From a virus, in the IMG/VR virus record IMGVR_UViG_3300031997_000509, positions 1 through 29,311 of that record: 29,311 nt of DNA, one strand, 5' to 3'. A model generated the notes under the pieces. It worked only from the letters and a program-made list of their open reading frames with translations. It was not told the DNA's origin and searched no databases. Within the stretch, counting starts at the first letter, position 1. Every line of letters begins with the position of its first letter. This document shows, piece by piece, positions 7,103 to 15,002 of this stretch. The position numbers were made by a program, and so were the translations under genes.

Positions 7103-8632
7103 TCCTGATGTTCCACTAGTACCACTAGTGCCAGAAGTACCACTAGTTCCTGAAGTTCCACTAGTTCCTGAAGAACCTGATTTTCCTGATGTTCCTGAAG
7201 TTCCACTTGTTCCAGAAGATCCAGATACTCCTATTCCAGATGTACCGCTAGTACCTGCTGGCGGTTGAACATAAAATGGTGTTTGAATAAATGAAGCCAT
7301 AGCAGCTCCTTGATATATAAATGATATTGTTTTATTTGTTGTACAAGTAGCCACAACCTTTACTGATATCCTATCACTTGTAAGAATACTGGTATCCGTT
7401 AATTGGGTGTAAGGTACAACATATTTTTTTTGTGAATTGGTTGAACCTGCTACAGAAGATATTAAAGTTCTATCTGCTCCAGCAATACCATATGTTGAAA
7501 ATAGTAATGTTTGTGTACCGCCAGTTGAAACAACATAAACTTCAAAATGAATATATCCTCCAGTCGTATTTGATGAATATGCCCAAAAATTAAAAATCCA
7601 CGTTCCTGCTGGTACTATAGTTGAAACAGGGAATAAACTAGTTGTTGTATAGGCATCAATTGTTGCCCCAACAACATCTTCTGGTGAATTAGTTGAAACA
7701 TCAACTGATTCAATTACTTGTACACCATTAACAGGAGTTCTTGTTAATGTTTCTCTATCTACATTAATAGTGATTGGGGTTCCAGCCGATTCATTAATTA
7801 CAGTTGTTGTTCTAATAAATGTTATAGTAGATCCAGTAACTGCTAGAATAACGTAAACCATTCCATCATTTGTTCCGCCAGAGATATTTATTTTTTGTCC
7901 TGCAACAAAACCATCTGTAATAAAACTACCACCATCACCTCTTGTCATAGTATCAGGAGTTGTTGCTGTAACAAATGCTATCGTATTATTTGCAACTATT
8001 GTTGGTAATATTAAATTAGATTCAACATTATCAAAATATAAAATTTGTCCTGAAACTGCACCAGATATTCCAGATGTTCCTGATGTTCCACTATCGCCTG
8101 ATGAACCTGATATTCCTGAAGATCCACCAGACCATCCAGATGTTCCAGATGAACCAGATATTCCTGAAGTTCCAGATGAACCAGATATTCCTGAAGTTCC
8201 AGATGTACCACTAGTCCCTGATGTTCCAGAAGTCCCTGATTCTCCTGATGTTCCTGAAGTCCCTGATTCGCCAGATGTTCCAGATTCTCCTGATGTTCCT
8301 GATGTCCCCGATTCTCCTGATGTCCCTGAAGTCCCTGATTCACCAGATGTTCCAGATTCTCCTGATGTTCCTGATGTTCCAGATTCTCCTGATGTTCCAG
8401 AAGTACCACTAGTTCCAGATGAACCATAAAAACCATCTATACCACTAGATCCAGAAATTCCAGATGTTCCATATCCACTAGTTCCTGATGATCCAGATAT
8501 ACCGGATGTCCCAATTCCAGATGAACCAGAAATTCCTGATGTCCCTGATGTTCCATCTCCACTGGTTCCGGATGATCCTCCTCCATTTAAAAGTACTTTA
8601 CCACCAGGATCTAATACTATACCATATCCCAT
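6770..8632 (-). CDS. Tail fibre with Gly-X-Ser stalks and shared C-terminal adaptor domain (620 aa)
   Basis: Order of parts: a short start MGYGIVLDPGGKVLLNGG; a long Gly-X-Ser stalk (about residues 19-190) with the interruption GIDGFYG; a beta-rich domain of some 260 residues that includes AGTWIFNFWAYSSN and GYIHFEVYVVSTGG; a second short stalk (about 460-510); and the 110-residue C-terminal domain shared with two other fibres. The stalks are collagen-like in period (Gly every third residue) but carry Ser rather than Pro at the third position. Translation probably starts from the A6-TAAT motif at 8641-8650, eight bases upstream. The stop overlaps the start of the RCC1 adhesin. The role as fibre or adhesin carrier is inferred from architecture and neighbours. 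Confidence 0.7.
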   Translation of the reverse strand: MGYGIVLDPGGKVLLNGGGSSGTSGDGTSGTSGISGSSGIGTSGISGSSGTSGYGTSGISGSSGIDGFYGSSGTSGTSGTSGESGTSGTSGESGTSGESGTSGTSGESGTSGTSGESGTSGESGTSGTSGESGTSGTSGTSGTSGTSGISGSSGTSGISGSSGTSGWSGGSSGISGSSGDSGTSGTSGISGAVSGQILYFDNVESNLILPTIVANNTIAFVTATTPDTMTRGDGGSFITDGFVAGQKINISGGTNDGMVYVILAVTGSTITFIRTTTVINESAGTPITINVDRETLTRTPVNGVQVIESVDVSTNSPEDVVGATIDAYTTTSLFPVSTIVPAGTWIFNFWAYSSNTTGGYIHFEVYVVSTGGTQTLLFSTYGIAGADRTLISSVAGSTNSQKKYVVPYTQLTDTSILTSDRISVKVVATCTTNKTISFIYQGAAMASFIQTPFYVQPPAGTSGTSGIGVSGSSGTSGTSGTSGKSGSSGTSGTSGTSGTSGTSGTSGTSGVTQVVESLGFEFRDVSTATGQTYILDLSAEYGYTINTIKLQGDTGTGTTDFYIDTTKITGLTGKTFTSATQTHTPTALNTVSATNQVKFIITALSGTPTLVRGSMKTTRT

Positions 8633-8648
8633 TTTATTTTATTATTTT

Positions 8649-9164
8649 TTAAAAACTTCTAATAGCTCTAACATACCAAGTTTCATTTTTATTCTTATAA
8701 TAAGCTCCACCAGTTGTCAAATTAAATCCTTGAGCACTTGTATCTGGATCAGTCTGTTGACTAGATGACCAGTATATATAATATGAAACAGGCACTCCAT
8801 TAGTATAATTTCCAAATCCTAAATGAACAGCATCATGAATTAATGATTGTTCATTATAAGATGGCAAATACCAATCAGTATATCCACTTATTGATAAACT
8901 ATCACATAATTCTGCAGCTATCCCAATAGTACTACACCCAGCGATTATATTATTTGTATTAGATTGACCAGTTCCAACATCTTCACTTGTTGAGATGCTT
9001 GTGCCTGAACAACCCCATATACTATTTGGCAAATCATTCTCACATATAATATATCCATGAGTTCCTCCACTCCATGTATAAAAAACCATACCTCCTTCAA
9101 ATATATCTCCTATATTTGCAGTTTTAATAATCTCTTCTTCAAATATTAAATTTCTATGCCCCAT
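8649..9164 (-). CDS. DUF1566/Lcl-type lectin-like adhesin (171 aa)
   Basis: After MGHRNLIFEEE, residues 20-171 match the DUF1566 (Lcl C-terminal) pattern: GMVFYTWSGGTHGYIIC; GYTDWYLPSYNEQSLIHDA (about 114-133); YYIYWSSSQQTDPDTSAQGF; and the closing WYVRAIRSF. DUF1566 domains have a C-type-lectin-like fold and occur in surface and phage adhesins. The start directly follows the stop of the 726-aa fibre (TAA-ATG), repeating the fibre-adhesin pairing seen twice more here. It shares its MGH-NLI start with the RCC1 protein at 6770. Cys residues (about 62, 72, 97 and 108) might form disulphides. The binding target is unknown. The domain is a possible target class for diversity-generating elements, but none is seen. 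Confidence 0.8.
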   Translation of the reverse strand: MGHRNLIFEEEIIKTANIGDIFEGGMVFYTWSGGTHGYIICENDLPNSIWGCSGTSISTSEDVGTGQSNTNNIIAGCSTIGIAAELCDSLSISGYTDWYLPSYNEQSLIHDAVHLGFGNYTNGVPVSYYIYWSSSQQTDPDTSAQGFNLTTGGAYYKNKNETWYVRAIRSF

Positions 9165-9497
9165 TTATGTTCTTGTTGTTTTCATAACACCTCTAACTAA
9201 TGTTGGAGTACCAGTTAAACCAGTTATTATAAATTTAACTTGGCTAGAAGTACTTACAGTATTTAAATCTGTTGGTGTATGCGTTTGTATATTTGATGTA
9301 AAAGTCTTACCAGTCAAACCAGTTATTTTAGTTGTATCTATATAAAAATCAGTTGTTCCAGTTCCAGTATCTCCTTGTAATATTACTACATTTATAATAT
9401 AATCATATACAGCTGATAAATCTAATATATATGTTTGACCAGTTGTAGTCGCAACATTTCTGAATTCAAATCCCAAACTTTCAACCACTTGAGTAAC
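9165..9497 (-). repeat. Duplicated fibre C-terminal domain, copy in the 726-aa gene
   Basis: A 110-residue copy (VTQVVESLGFEFRN ... PTLVRGVMKTTRT) of the domain at 6770-7102. Differences cluster at about residues 13-17, 32-39 and 83-85 of the domain. The central block, QGDTGTGTTDFYIDTTKITG, is unchanged between the two. Confidence 0.85.
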
Positions 9498-11345
9498 TCC
9501 TGATGTTCCACTGGTTCCACTTGTTCCTGACGAACCAGCTTTACCGCTTGTTCCACTTGTTCCACTTGTTCCACTGGTTCCACTGGTTCCACTTGTTCCT
9601 GACGAACCAGCTTTACCACTTGTTCCACTTGTTCCGCTTGTTCCACTTGTTCCACTTGTTCCTGATGTTCCAGATGACCCAATACCCAACCCTGAAGTTA
9701 TACTATGTAATCCGCCATCAGGATCTACTACTGCATTAGTAAAACCAACAGTTGATCCTGTATATATGTTTGTTAATCCTGTAATTACTATATTTGGAGT
9801 ATATAAAACATCGTTTACTGTGTCATAATATAAATCTATATCAATTGTTCCTGTACTCCAACCAGATGAACCTGAAGATCCAGATTCTCCACTAGTTCCT
9901 GATGTTCCTGATTCTCCTGATGTTCCAGATGAACCACCAGACCATCCAGATGTTCCAGATGAACCAGATATTCCTGAAGTTCCAGATGTACCACTAGTCC
10001 CTGATTCACCAGATGTTCCAGATTCTCCTGAAGTTCCTGAAGTTCCTGATTCACCTGATGTTCCAGAAGTTCCTGATGTTCCAGATTCTCCTGATGTTCC
10101 AGAAGTTCCTGATTCACCAGATGTTCCCGATTCACCAGATGTTCCACTAGTTCCTGATTCTCCTGAAGTCCCTGATTCTCCTGAAGTTCCTGAAGTCCCT
10201 GATTCGCCAGATGTTCCAGATTCTCCTGAAGTCCCTGATGTCCCTGATTCACCAGATGTTCCTCCAGTTCCAGATATACCAGATGACCCTCCAGACCAAC
10301 CAGATGTTCCAGAAGATCCATATCCAGATGATCCAGATATTCCAGAAGTTCCAGATGTTCCAGATTCTCCTGATGTTCCAGATGATCCACTTTGACCGGA
10401 AGTACCAGACAAACCACTTGATCCAGATAAACCAGAAGATCCTCCTGACCAACCAGATGTTCCAGATGATCCAGATATTCCACTAGTTCCACTTGTTCCT
10501 GATATTCCTGACGTTCCACTAGTTCCTGAAGTACCACTAGTTCCACTAGTTCCACTAGTTCCTGAAGTACCACTTGTTCCAGATGTTCCTGATGATCCTC
10601 CTGTTCCAGAAGTCCCTCCTGTTCCAGAAGTTCCGCTAGTTCCAGATGAACCAGAAATACCACTTGTTCCTCCTGTTCCAGAAGTTCCACTAGTTCCAGA
10701 AGTTCCACTAGTTCCAGATGAACCAGAAATACCACTTGTTCCCGAAGTACCATAAAAATTACCATCAACACCACTAGAACCAGATGTTCCTCCTGTTCCA
10801 GAAGTTCCTCCTGTTCCAGAAGTTCCGCTTGAACCAGATTTTCCACTTGTTCCTGATGTTCCACTAGTCCCCTCCATTTTAATAAATGTTGAACCACTAA
10901 TTCCTGGTAGATCTACTTCGTTACAAAGTATTCCAGCATCACATGTTAAATCAAAGAAAATACCATCAATACTATTATCCCATAATAAAACAGGATTAAA
11001 AGTTATTGGGAAGCTTTCCATAAAATCCTCAGGAAGTTTTTTAACAAGTTCCTGAGCGAATATTACCATCTCATTAAAAACTTTCATTCTATTGGTTAAT
11101 CCAATAGTTGAATAATTTGGAGATGTAGTTGTATTATTTGTAAGATATATCCTAACTCCATATCTCTGCATAGAAGTTGAAGACATATCAAATGGAATTG
11201 GACAAATGAATGCAGCGGGGAACTTTGTTCTTGGATTTAATTCAATTTCATCTTCTAAAAGAACTTCACACCAAACAGATTTCCCATTTATTGTTGATGT
11301 TGATATCCAATTTTGTAAATATGATAGTACATTTGAATATGTCAA
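9165..11345 (-). CDS. Tail-completion-like domain fused to a Gly-X-Ser fibre (726 aa)
   Basis: Residues 1-155 form a non-repetitive domain (NWISTSTINGKSVWCEVLLED, QRYGVRIYLTNN, MVIFAQELVKKLPEDF, FFDLTCDAGILC). Size, content and position after portal and connector genes suggest a tail-terminator/neck type domain; this is inference. Then comes a stalk of about 350 residues of Gly-X-Ser with the interruption GVDGNFYG; one 50-residue module (LYTPNIVITGLTNIYTGST); a second stalk; and the 110-residue C-terminal domain. The start is TTG at 11345, supported by A6-TAAT at 11354-11363, eight bases upstream and overlapping the previous stop. The stop touches the DUF1566 start. If the domain call holds, this would be a neck or collar fibre, as whiskers are. 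Alternatively all of it is a tail fibre with its own attachment domain. Confidence 0.65.
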   Translation of the reverse strand: MTYSNVLSYLQNWISTSTINGKSVWCEVLLEDEIELNPRTKFPAAFICPIPFDMSSTSMQRYGVRIYLTNNTTTSPNYSTIGLTNRMKVFNEMVIFAQELVKKLPEDFMESFPITFNPVLLWDNSIDGIFFDLTCDAGILCNEVDLPGISGSTFIKMEGTSGTSGTSGKSGSSGTSGTGGTSGTGGTSGSSGVDGNFYGTSGTSGISGSSGTSGTSGTSGTSGTGGTSGISGSSGTSGTSGTGGTSGTGGSSGTSGTSGTSGTSGTSGTSGTSGTSGTSGISGTSGTSGISGSSGTSGWSGGSSGLSGSSGLSGTSGQSGSSGTSGESGTSGTSGISGSSGYGSSGTSGWSGGSSGISGTGGTSGESGTSGTSGESGTSGESGTSGTSGESGTSGESGTSGTSGESGTSGESGTSGTSGESGTSGTSGTSGESGTSGTSGESGTSGESGTSGTSGTSGISGSSGTSGWSGGSSGTSGESGTSGTSGESGSSGSSGWSTGTIDIDLYYDTVNDVLYTPNIVITGLTNIYTGSTVGFTNAVVDPDGGLHSITSGLGIGSSGTSGTSGTSGTSGTSGTSGKAGSSGTSGTSGTSGTSGTSGTSGKAGSSGTSGTSGTSGVTQVVESLGFEFRNVATTTGQTYILDLSAVYDYIINVVILQGDTGTGTTDFYIDTTKITGLTGKTFTSNIQTHTPTDLNTVSTSSQVKFIITGLTGTPTLVRGVMKTTRT
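9848..10875 (-). repeat. Long Gly-X-Ser coding repeat (stalk of the 726-aa fibre)
   Basis: About a kilobase of degenerate 9-base units (GGA-ACT-TCT type). The first residue is always Gly, the third nearly always Ser (Gly in some GTG units), and the middle one varies among T, E, I, S, W, L, K and Q. Codons for the same residues vary freely, so the protein pattern is kept while DNA identity is broken up. This also creates long spurious frames on both strands. Confidence 0.9.
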
Positions 11346-11353
11346 GATTTTAT

Positions 11354-11363
11354 ATTATTTTTT
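11354..11363 (-). promoter_or_regulatory. A6-TAAT initiation motif that supports the TTG start at 11345
   Basis: AAAAAATAAT on the minus strand, eight bases before the TTG. The stop codon of the coiled-coil membrane protein (11362-11364) overlaps it. The same 10-mer stands before eight other starts in the window, which makes the TTG credible as a start. Confidence 0.6.
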
Positions 11364-11703
11364 AATTAGTAAAAAGTTCATGAGTTAATCCTATTATTGC
11401 AATAATTAAACCCATTGCTGATATAAGATATGCTAAATATACTGAATTTTGAGAAGCTTTTCCTTCTAATAAAGCTTTACTTTCTCTAAGCACTCTTATG
11501 TCATTTACAAGAGTACCATGATGTATATCATATTCTGATTTTGTAAGGAATGTTTTTTGTTGATCACTTACCAGTTCTCTAAACTCATTCATATTTTCTA
11601 ATCTTTTTTCCAGAGATTCAGCAGCAAGTTTAGTTGATGTCGATATTGCATTTAATCTTACATCAAAATATTCTTTTAAAGAAACATATTCCATATTTGT
11701 CAT
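11362..11703 (-). CDS. Small coiled-coil protein with one C-terminal membrane segment (about 113 aa)
   Basis: I prefer the ATG at 11703 (MTNMEYVSLKEYFD): it has A6-TAAT nine bases upstream and avoids overlap with the gene before. A TTG at 11736 would add 11 residues and overlap that gene by 16 bases. The body is helical and charged (SLEKRLENMNEFRELV...), followed by a hydrophobic span, AYLISAMGLIIAIIGL, near the C-terminus and a short tail. Such a layout is seen in XhlA-like and other small phage membrane proteins often listed as holin-associated. A lysis role is possible, but no endolysin is next to it. Its place between connector and fibre genes is conserved in feel, yet I cannot name a function. 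Confidence 0.6.
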   Translation of the reverse strand: MTNMEYVSLKEYFDVRLNAISTSTKLAAESLEKRLENMNEFRELVSDQQKTFLTKSEYDIHHGTLVNDIRVLRESKALLEGKASQNSVYLAYLISAMGLIIAIIGLTHELFTN

Positions 11704-11712
11704 ATCACAATC

Positions 11713-11722
11713 ATTATTTTTT
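11713..11722 (-). promoter_or_regulatory. A6-TAAT motif that decides the start of the membrane protein
   Basis: AAAAAATAAT on the minus strand, nine bases before the ATG at 11703. The stop codon of the connector-like gene (11721-11723) overlaps it, as at six other junctions. This favours 11703 over the upstream TTG at 11736. Confidence 0.55.
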
Positions 11723-12263
11723 AATAACATGGCCAATGATATTTATTTTCTTCATCATAATAATTACCATCTCCTCCTATTCTCCCAAATCTAAAATTAT
11801 TTTTAACTGGAACATCACCCCACTTATCTTGATAATATAAAGGATAATCCGATTGATGTAAGAAAATATATCTATCCATTTGTTTTCTAACTCCATCAAT
11901 AAAATTTTGTATATATGTTCTGTAAAAAGCAATATCAACAGATTCAGCTGCAACTGAATGGTCTGATGTTTTAATTCTCAATCCAGCATCATTTAATTGT
12001 AGCGAAAGACTTACCATAAGATATTGCCAAACAGAATATGATATAAGATTTTTTAAATAATTATCTATAAGATATTTATTGGCAGTTGTACCACTATTAA
12101 TTAATAAATCTTCATAAAAATCCTGAGTTATTGTATCTTTTACAGTAGTATTTTGAACAAGTAATATTGCCCCATTAATAAGAGTATCATCTACTTGATT
12201 ATTTATTGCAGGAACCAGAGTTTTCAATTCTGATGCACTTATTAAATAGATAGTATTGTTCAT
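11721..12263 (-). CDS. Putative head-tail connector protein (180 aa)
   Basis: A helical protein beginning LISASELKTLVPAINNQVDDTLINGAILLVQNTTV, with a middle KYLIDNYLKNLISYSVWQYLM and a C-terminal half with helices rich in Arg, Tyr and Phe (FIDGVRKQMDRYIF). The start 'S...L....P.I.....D..L..AI..AQ' resembles gp6-like adaptor proteins and the DUF6712 type of Bacteroidota phages, which join portal to tail. Its position one small gene after the portal agrees. The ATG at 12263 directly abuts A6-TAAT (12264-12273), closer than at other genes. Assignment is by pattern and position. Confidence 0.5.
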   Translation of the reverse strand: MNNTIYLISASELKTLVPAINNQVDDTLINGAILLVQNTTVKDTITQDFYEDLLINSGTTANKYLIDNYLKNLISYSVWQYLMVSLSLQLNDAGLRIKTSDHSVAAESVDIAFYRTYIQNFIDGVRKQMDRYIFLHQSDYPLYYQDKWGDVPVKNNFRFGRIGGDGNYYDEENKYHWPCY

Positions 12264-12264
12264 A

Positions 12265-12393
12265 TTATTTTTTATTTGTTTTTACATAGATCCTATTTCC
12301 ATGTCTATTAATATGAAACTCACCTCCTCTTTCTCCAAGAAGAAGTTTTTGTTCCTTTAATATTTTTATAATTGTTCTAAGTCTTTCTGTCAT
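12265..12393 (-). CDS. Small hypothetical protein (42 aa) coupled to the portal gene
   Basis: ATG at 12393 overlaps the portal stop by the four-base ATGA, a classic coupled junction. The product is MTERLRTIIKILKEQK, then LLGERGGEFHINRHGNRIYV, ending TNKK. It looks like one helix followed by a small beta hairpin. Its stop lies inside the A6-TAAT motif that precedes the connector-like gene. These two junctions together make it very likely to be translated. No family recognised; a portal-associated or assembly role can only be guessed. Confidence 0.6.
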   Translation of the reverse strand: MTERLRTIIKILKEQKLLLGERGGEFHINRHGNRIYVKTNKK

Positions 12394-13364
12394 ATTACTA
12401 ATTTACTTTTTAACTTCTCATACGACATTACAATTTCGTTTTTAATTGGCATAACAACAAAATCATTATATATATCTTCAAATATTGGTATGTCAGCAGT
12501 ATTACCCAATTTACCAGGAACTTGCAATCCTAATAAACCAACAGGCAATGAATGACCAACAGCTATATTTTCATTTATCTTATCACTAATCCATCTATAT
12601 TTTAAATCATCTTCATCATTATTGAATTTAACAATAACAGGAGCATTATCTTTATTTTCGTTATACATAACTAATAAAGTTCCAGCATTATCAGATCCAA
12701 CAAAACTATTTTTAATTTGCTTTTCAAAATCTTTTTGTTTATCTTCATCCATAAAACTATTAACTGAAAGGATTGTATTAGCTACAAAATTGTTCTTGAC
12801 TAGATTGGCATAATAATTTTCTAATTCAATATCAGTTATTATCCATTTCAAACAAGAAAAATAATATGGTTTTGGGTATATTTCATTTCCAGGATTATAT
12901 CTCCTATAATAAAAACATTGATTATCATCTGATATTTTATTTTCATTATATGGGGCCAATACCTCTATTTTACGATTATTATATTTATACCAATCATTAG
13001 AATAATAAAATAAAGAAATATTTCCATAATCATCCTGTAAACCGCAACGGACATCTGAATAATCTAAGGATATTATTTTAGTTATTTTATCATGATTTAT
13101 ATTCCATAATATTTGAAGAGAATAACCTCCAAAGATTAAATAATCCAATGACATCTTATAATATATTGGATCATTTTCATATCCTTCTTGTAATCTACGA
13201 TGTAGATTTGTTAATATAGATGCATGTATTGACGAATTATAATAGTAATCTAAAAGATGGTTGAACCAACGACCATCGTTACCTGGTTCGTAATACTGTC
13301 CATTATATGATTTTCTATCAATGAGAGTTGGTATCTCCAATTTTTCTAGATTTATGTTGAACAT
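12390..13364 (-). CDS. Portal protein (324 aa)
   Basis: The portal forms the dodecameric ring at the capsid vertex through which DNA passes. Family-like features: an N-terminal region with HASILTNLHRRL (about residues 50-60); the segment PKPYYFSCLKWIITDIELENYYANLVKNNFVANTIL (about 164-199), close to the '[PY]YY.SC...I.TDI.I..YH...I.NGF' block of Bacteroidota phage portals; and, later, ISDKINENIAVGHSLPVGLLG. At 324 residues it is shorter than many HK97-type portals (around 400-500). No terminase is in the window. It follows an intrinsic terminator and has its own leader element at 13373-13392, so it probably opens a new transcription unit with the connector and fibre genes. Confidence 0.75.
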   Translation of the reverse strand: MFNINLEKLEIPTLIDRKSYNGQYYEPGNDGRWFNHLLDYYYNSSIHASILTNLHRRLQEGYENDPIYYKMSLDYLIFGGYSLQILWNINHDKITKIISLDYSDVRCGLQDDYGNISLFYYSNDWYKYNNRKIEVLAPYNENKISDDNQCFYYRRYNPGNEIYPKPYYFSCLKWIITDIELENYYANLVKNNFVANTILSVNSFMDEDKQKDFEKQIKNSFVGSDNAGTLLVMYNENKDNAPVIVKFNNDEDDLKYRWISDKINENIAVGHSLPVGLLGLQVPGKLGNTADIPIFEDIYNDFVVMPIKNEIVMSYEKLKSKLVI

Positions 13365-13372
13365 AAAGTAAA

Positions 13373-13396
13373 TATTATTTTATACTATATATAAAA
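13373..13396 (-). promoter_or_regulatory. Leader/promoter-like element before the portal gene
   Basis: The 20 bases at 13373-13392 (minus strand ATATATAGTATAAAATAATA) are identical to 17229-17248 before the protease gene. Part of the element recurs before tnpB. It follows the terminator at 13463-13489, so a promoter is needed here. TATATATAGTAT could be the promoter core and AAAATAAT the initiation motif, nine bases before the ATG. Confidence 0.45.
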
Positions 13397-13462
13397 AAAT
13401 ACATTTATGTATAATAAATCTAGCATCAATCTCTATCGTATTCCTGTATTATCATTTAAATT

Positions 13463-13489
13463 AAAAAAAGACCTCATTAGAGGTCTTTT
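13463..13489 (-). terminator. Intrinsic terminator after the capsid gene run
   Basis: Read on the minus strand, AAAAGACCTC pairs with GAGGTCTTTT around the four-base loop TAAT, and seven T follow (A run at 13463-13469). It lies 36 bases beyond the stop of the tube-like gene and ends the head operon before the portal. The plus-strand version has a shorter T run, so it may work in both directions. Confidence 0.85.
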
Positions 13490-13524
13490 GAACTTATATA
13501 TAGAAATATAAGGTGGAGAGATGA

Positions 13525-14052
13525 TTAAATTACAAAAGATGATTCAAAATTAAGATTGGTTCCAATCTTATAGAAAGGAGATGATTCAATACCATCCAAT
13601 TCAAAGGAAGCTCCAACGAATCCATCAACAGCGCTTTCAGTACCTAATGTGCCAGCAGACATTGCTAACCCATTAGCAAATCCAACACCAAATAGATCCC
13701 CATTAATAGTTTTAACAACCACAACTACGTCAGCCTGTAATAGTTCTGAATAAATTTGTATAGCTGTTGCACTCAAACCTTGGATCTTGAAAGATACCTT
13801 TGGTTTAGATACAGCTACACCATTTTGTAAGTTTATAGTTGGTGTGTCAATTAAAGAAGCTACTTGTTTGTTTAAAGCTACACCGTAGAAATTAGTAGAA
13901 CCAGTCATTGTTATACCTGTTATACTAGTACCAGCGACATCTAATTGATAAGAAACTAAGTCATTATAATTAGCAATGAAGATTTTACTTACCCCCGGTT
14001 GAGCATCTCTACAAGCTGATGTTACAGATTGAGAATATTTTTTACATGCCAT
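13525..14052 (-). CDS. Tail-tube-like structural protein (175 aa)
   Basis: The start MACKKYSQSVTSACRDAQPGVSKIFIANYNDLVSY is followed by a beta-rich body (SYQLDVAGTSITGITM, KVSFKIQGLSATAIQIYSELL, DVVVVVKTINGDLFGVGFANG, DGFVGASFELDGIESSPFYKI). The pattern 'G..KI.IAN..D', a central Leu-rich helix, an 'NGD.FG.G..NG' strand pair and a closing 'F.LDG.E' recurs in proteins just after the major capsid gene of Bacteroidota phages; I read it as a tail tube or major tail protein. A head decoration or minor capsid role cannot be excluded. It has A6-TAAT at 14063-14072 and is the last gene before the terminator. Confidence 0.5.
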   Translation of the reverse strand: MACKKYSQSVTSACRDAQPGVSKIFIANYNDLVSYQLDVAGTSITGITMTGSTNFYGVALNKQVASLIDTPTINLQNGVAVSKPKVSFKIQGLSATAIQIYSELLQADVVVVVKTINGDLFGVGFANGLAMSAGTLGTESAVDGFVGASFELDGIESSPFYKIGTNLNFESSFVI

Positions 14053-14084
14053 TTTTTATTTTATTATTTTTTGATCATTGCTGA

Positions 14085-15002
14085 TTAAAGTTTTGATAAT
14101 ACTACATATTCTGAGAAATAATAATCTATTCCATATTTAAATCTTGAAATAAAATATACTAATTGTGCTTCTTGAGCCCAGAACATCTCAATTTTTTCTT
14201 CTTCATGTGTTAAATCTGTTACATAGATCAAGTTAGAAGCTGGAGTAAGTACCATGTTATTCAAAGTATTTAAACCATTTACAGGAACTACTTTTATGTT
14301 TGTTCCCGGGAAGTAGAATGCTTGCATACCATCATTGGCTGTAAGGTCAATATGATATAGGTTAGCAATAACCAATGCTTGAACAATTTTTCTAAATATT
14401 GGATGCCCAACAAATAGAGTTAAATCAGTAGCTGATTGAATTGCTTCTGGAAGTTTATTCTGTAAAGCGTAAACATATCCCAACCAATCAGAAGCTACAA
14501 GAGTGGTTCCTGTTAAATTTTGAGAAACAGTTGTATTTCCAGTTATTATTACATCTGCCAAAAACTTATAAATCAAACCAGATGGTACAGTGCTTGATGC
14601 AGCTGCATTAGCCCAAATATTTGTTTCAATAGTTTTATTAATTTGTTTTATTTTATCCGCCATATAGAATTGTGCGAATGGTAGGTCTTTGTTAAAACCT
14701 GGTTTTAAAGATATACTCAATGAGTATTCATTTAGATCTTCCGGACAAATAGATTCATTGATTTTAACATCAATAACAGTTAAGTCCTTTTGAGTAAGAG
14801 TTATAGTTCCAGATGTACTGAAACCACATCCACCAGCTTGAAAAACAGCGTCAGTAGCAAGATATTTAAGTCTTTCTTTATACTTAACACCGGTTTTAAT
14901 TGATATTAAATCAATTGTTTCACCAGCAAGTACTGACTGAGCTAATAATTCTTGACTATTGTCGTTGACCCATTGTGTTAGACTACCAAGAGATAGAGCC
15001 AT
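14085..15002 (-). CDS. Major capsid protein, HK97-like (305 aa)
   Basis: The shell subunit. It opens with a helical arm (MALSLGSLTQWVNDNSQELLAQSV), followed by YLATDAVFQAGGCGFSTSGTITLTQKDL and DVKINESICPEDL, a long segment with KIKQINKTIETNIWANAA (spine-helix type), then LTLFVGHPIFRKIVQALV (about 205-222). It ends with IEMFWAQEAQLVYFISRFKYGIDYYFSEYVVL. The closing block 'NL.Y.tD......i..w...........r.k.G..y.f.e.vv' is that of Bacteroidota phage capsid proteins. The gene follows a scaffold-like gene and lies after a 155-base leader with a promoter candidate, consistent with high expression. Confidence 0.8.
   Translation of the reverse strand: MALSLGSLTQWVNDNSQELLAQSVLAGETIDLISIKTGVKYKERLKYLATDAVFQAGGCGFSTSGTITLTQKDLTVIDVKINESICPEDLNEYSLSISLKPGFNKDLPFAQFYMADKIKQINKTIETNIWANAAASSTVPSGLIYKFLADVIITGNTTVSQNLTGTTLVASDWLGYVYALQNKLPEAIQSATDLTLFVGHPIFRKIVQALVIANLYHIDLTANDGMQAFYFPGTNIKVVPVNGLNTLNNMVLTPASNLIYVTDLTHEEEKIEMFWAQEAQLVYFISRFKYGIDYYFSEYVVLSKL

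Noticed and set aside
8649-9164. Diversity-generating retroelement acting on the DUF1566 or FISUMP genes
   Set aside because: These folds are plausible targets, but no reverse transcriptase, Avd-like gene or template/variable repeat pair is visible in the window. It could lie outside.
9836-10897. A 353-codon frame on the minus strand in another phase of the 726-aa gene (and similar ones at 8011-8436 and 9422-9682)
   Set aside because: It is produced by the Gly-X-Ser repeat read one base off. Its product is a monotonous mix of Leu, Glu, Gln, His and Val with no recognisable domain, and the main frame has clear N- and C-terminal domains.
11704-11736. TTG at 11736 as the start of the membrane protein
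   Set aside because: It would overlap the previous gene by 16 bases, while the ATG at 11703 has the A6-TAAT motif at the usual spacing.
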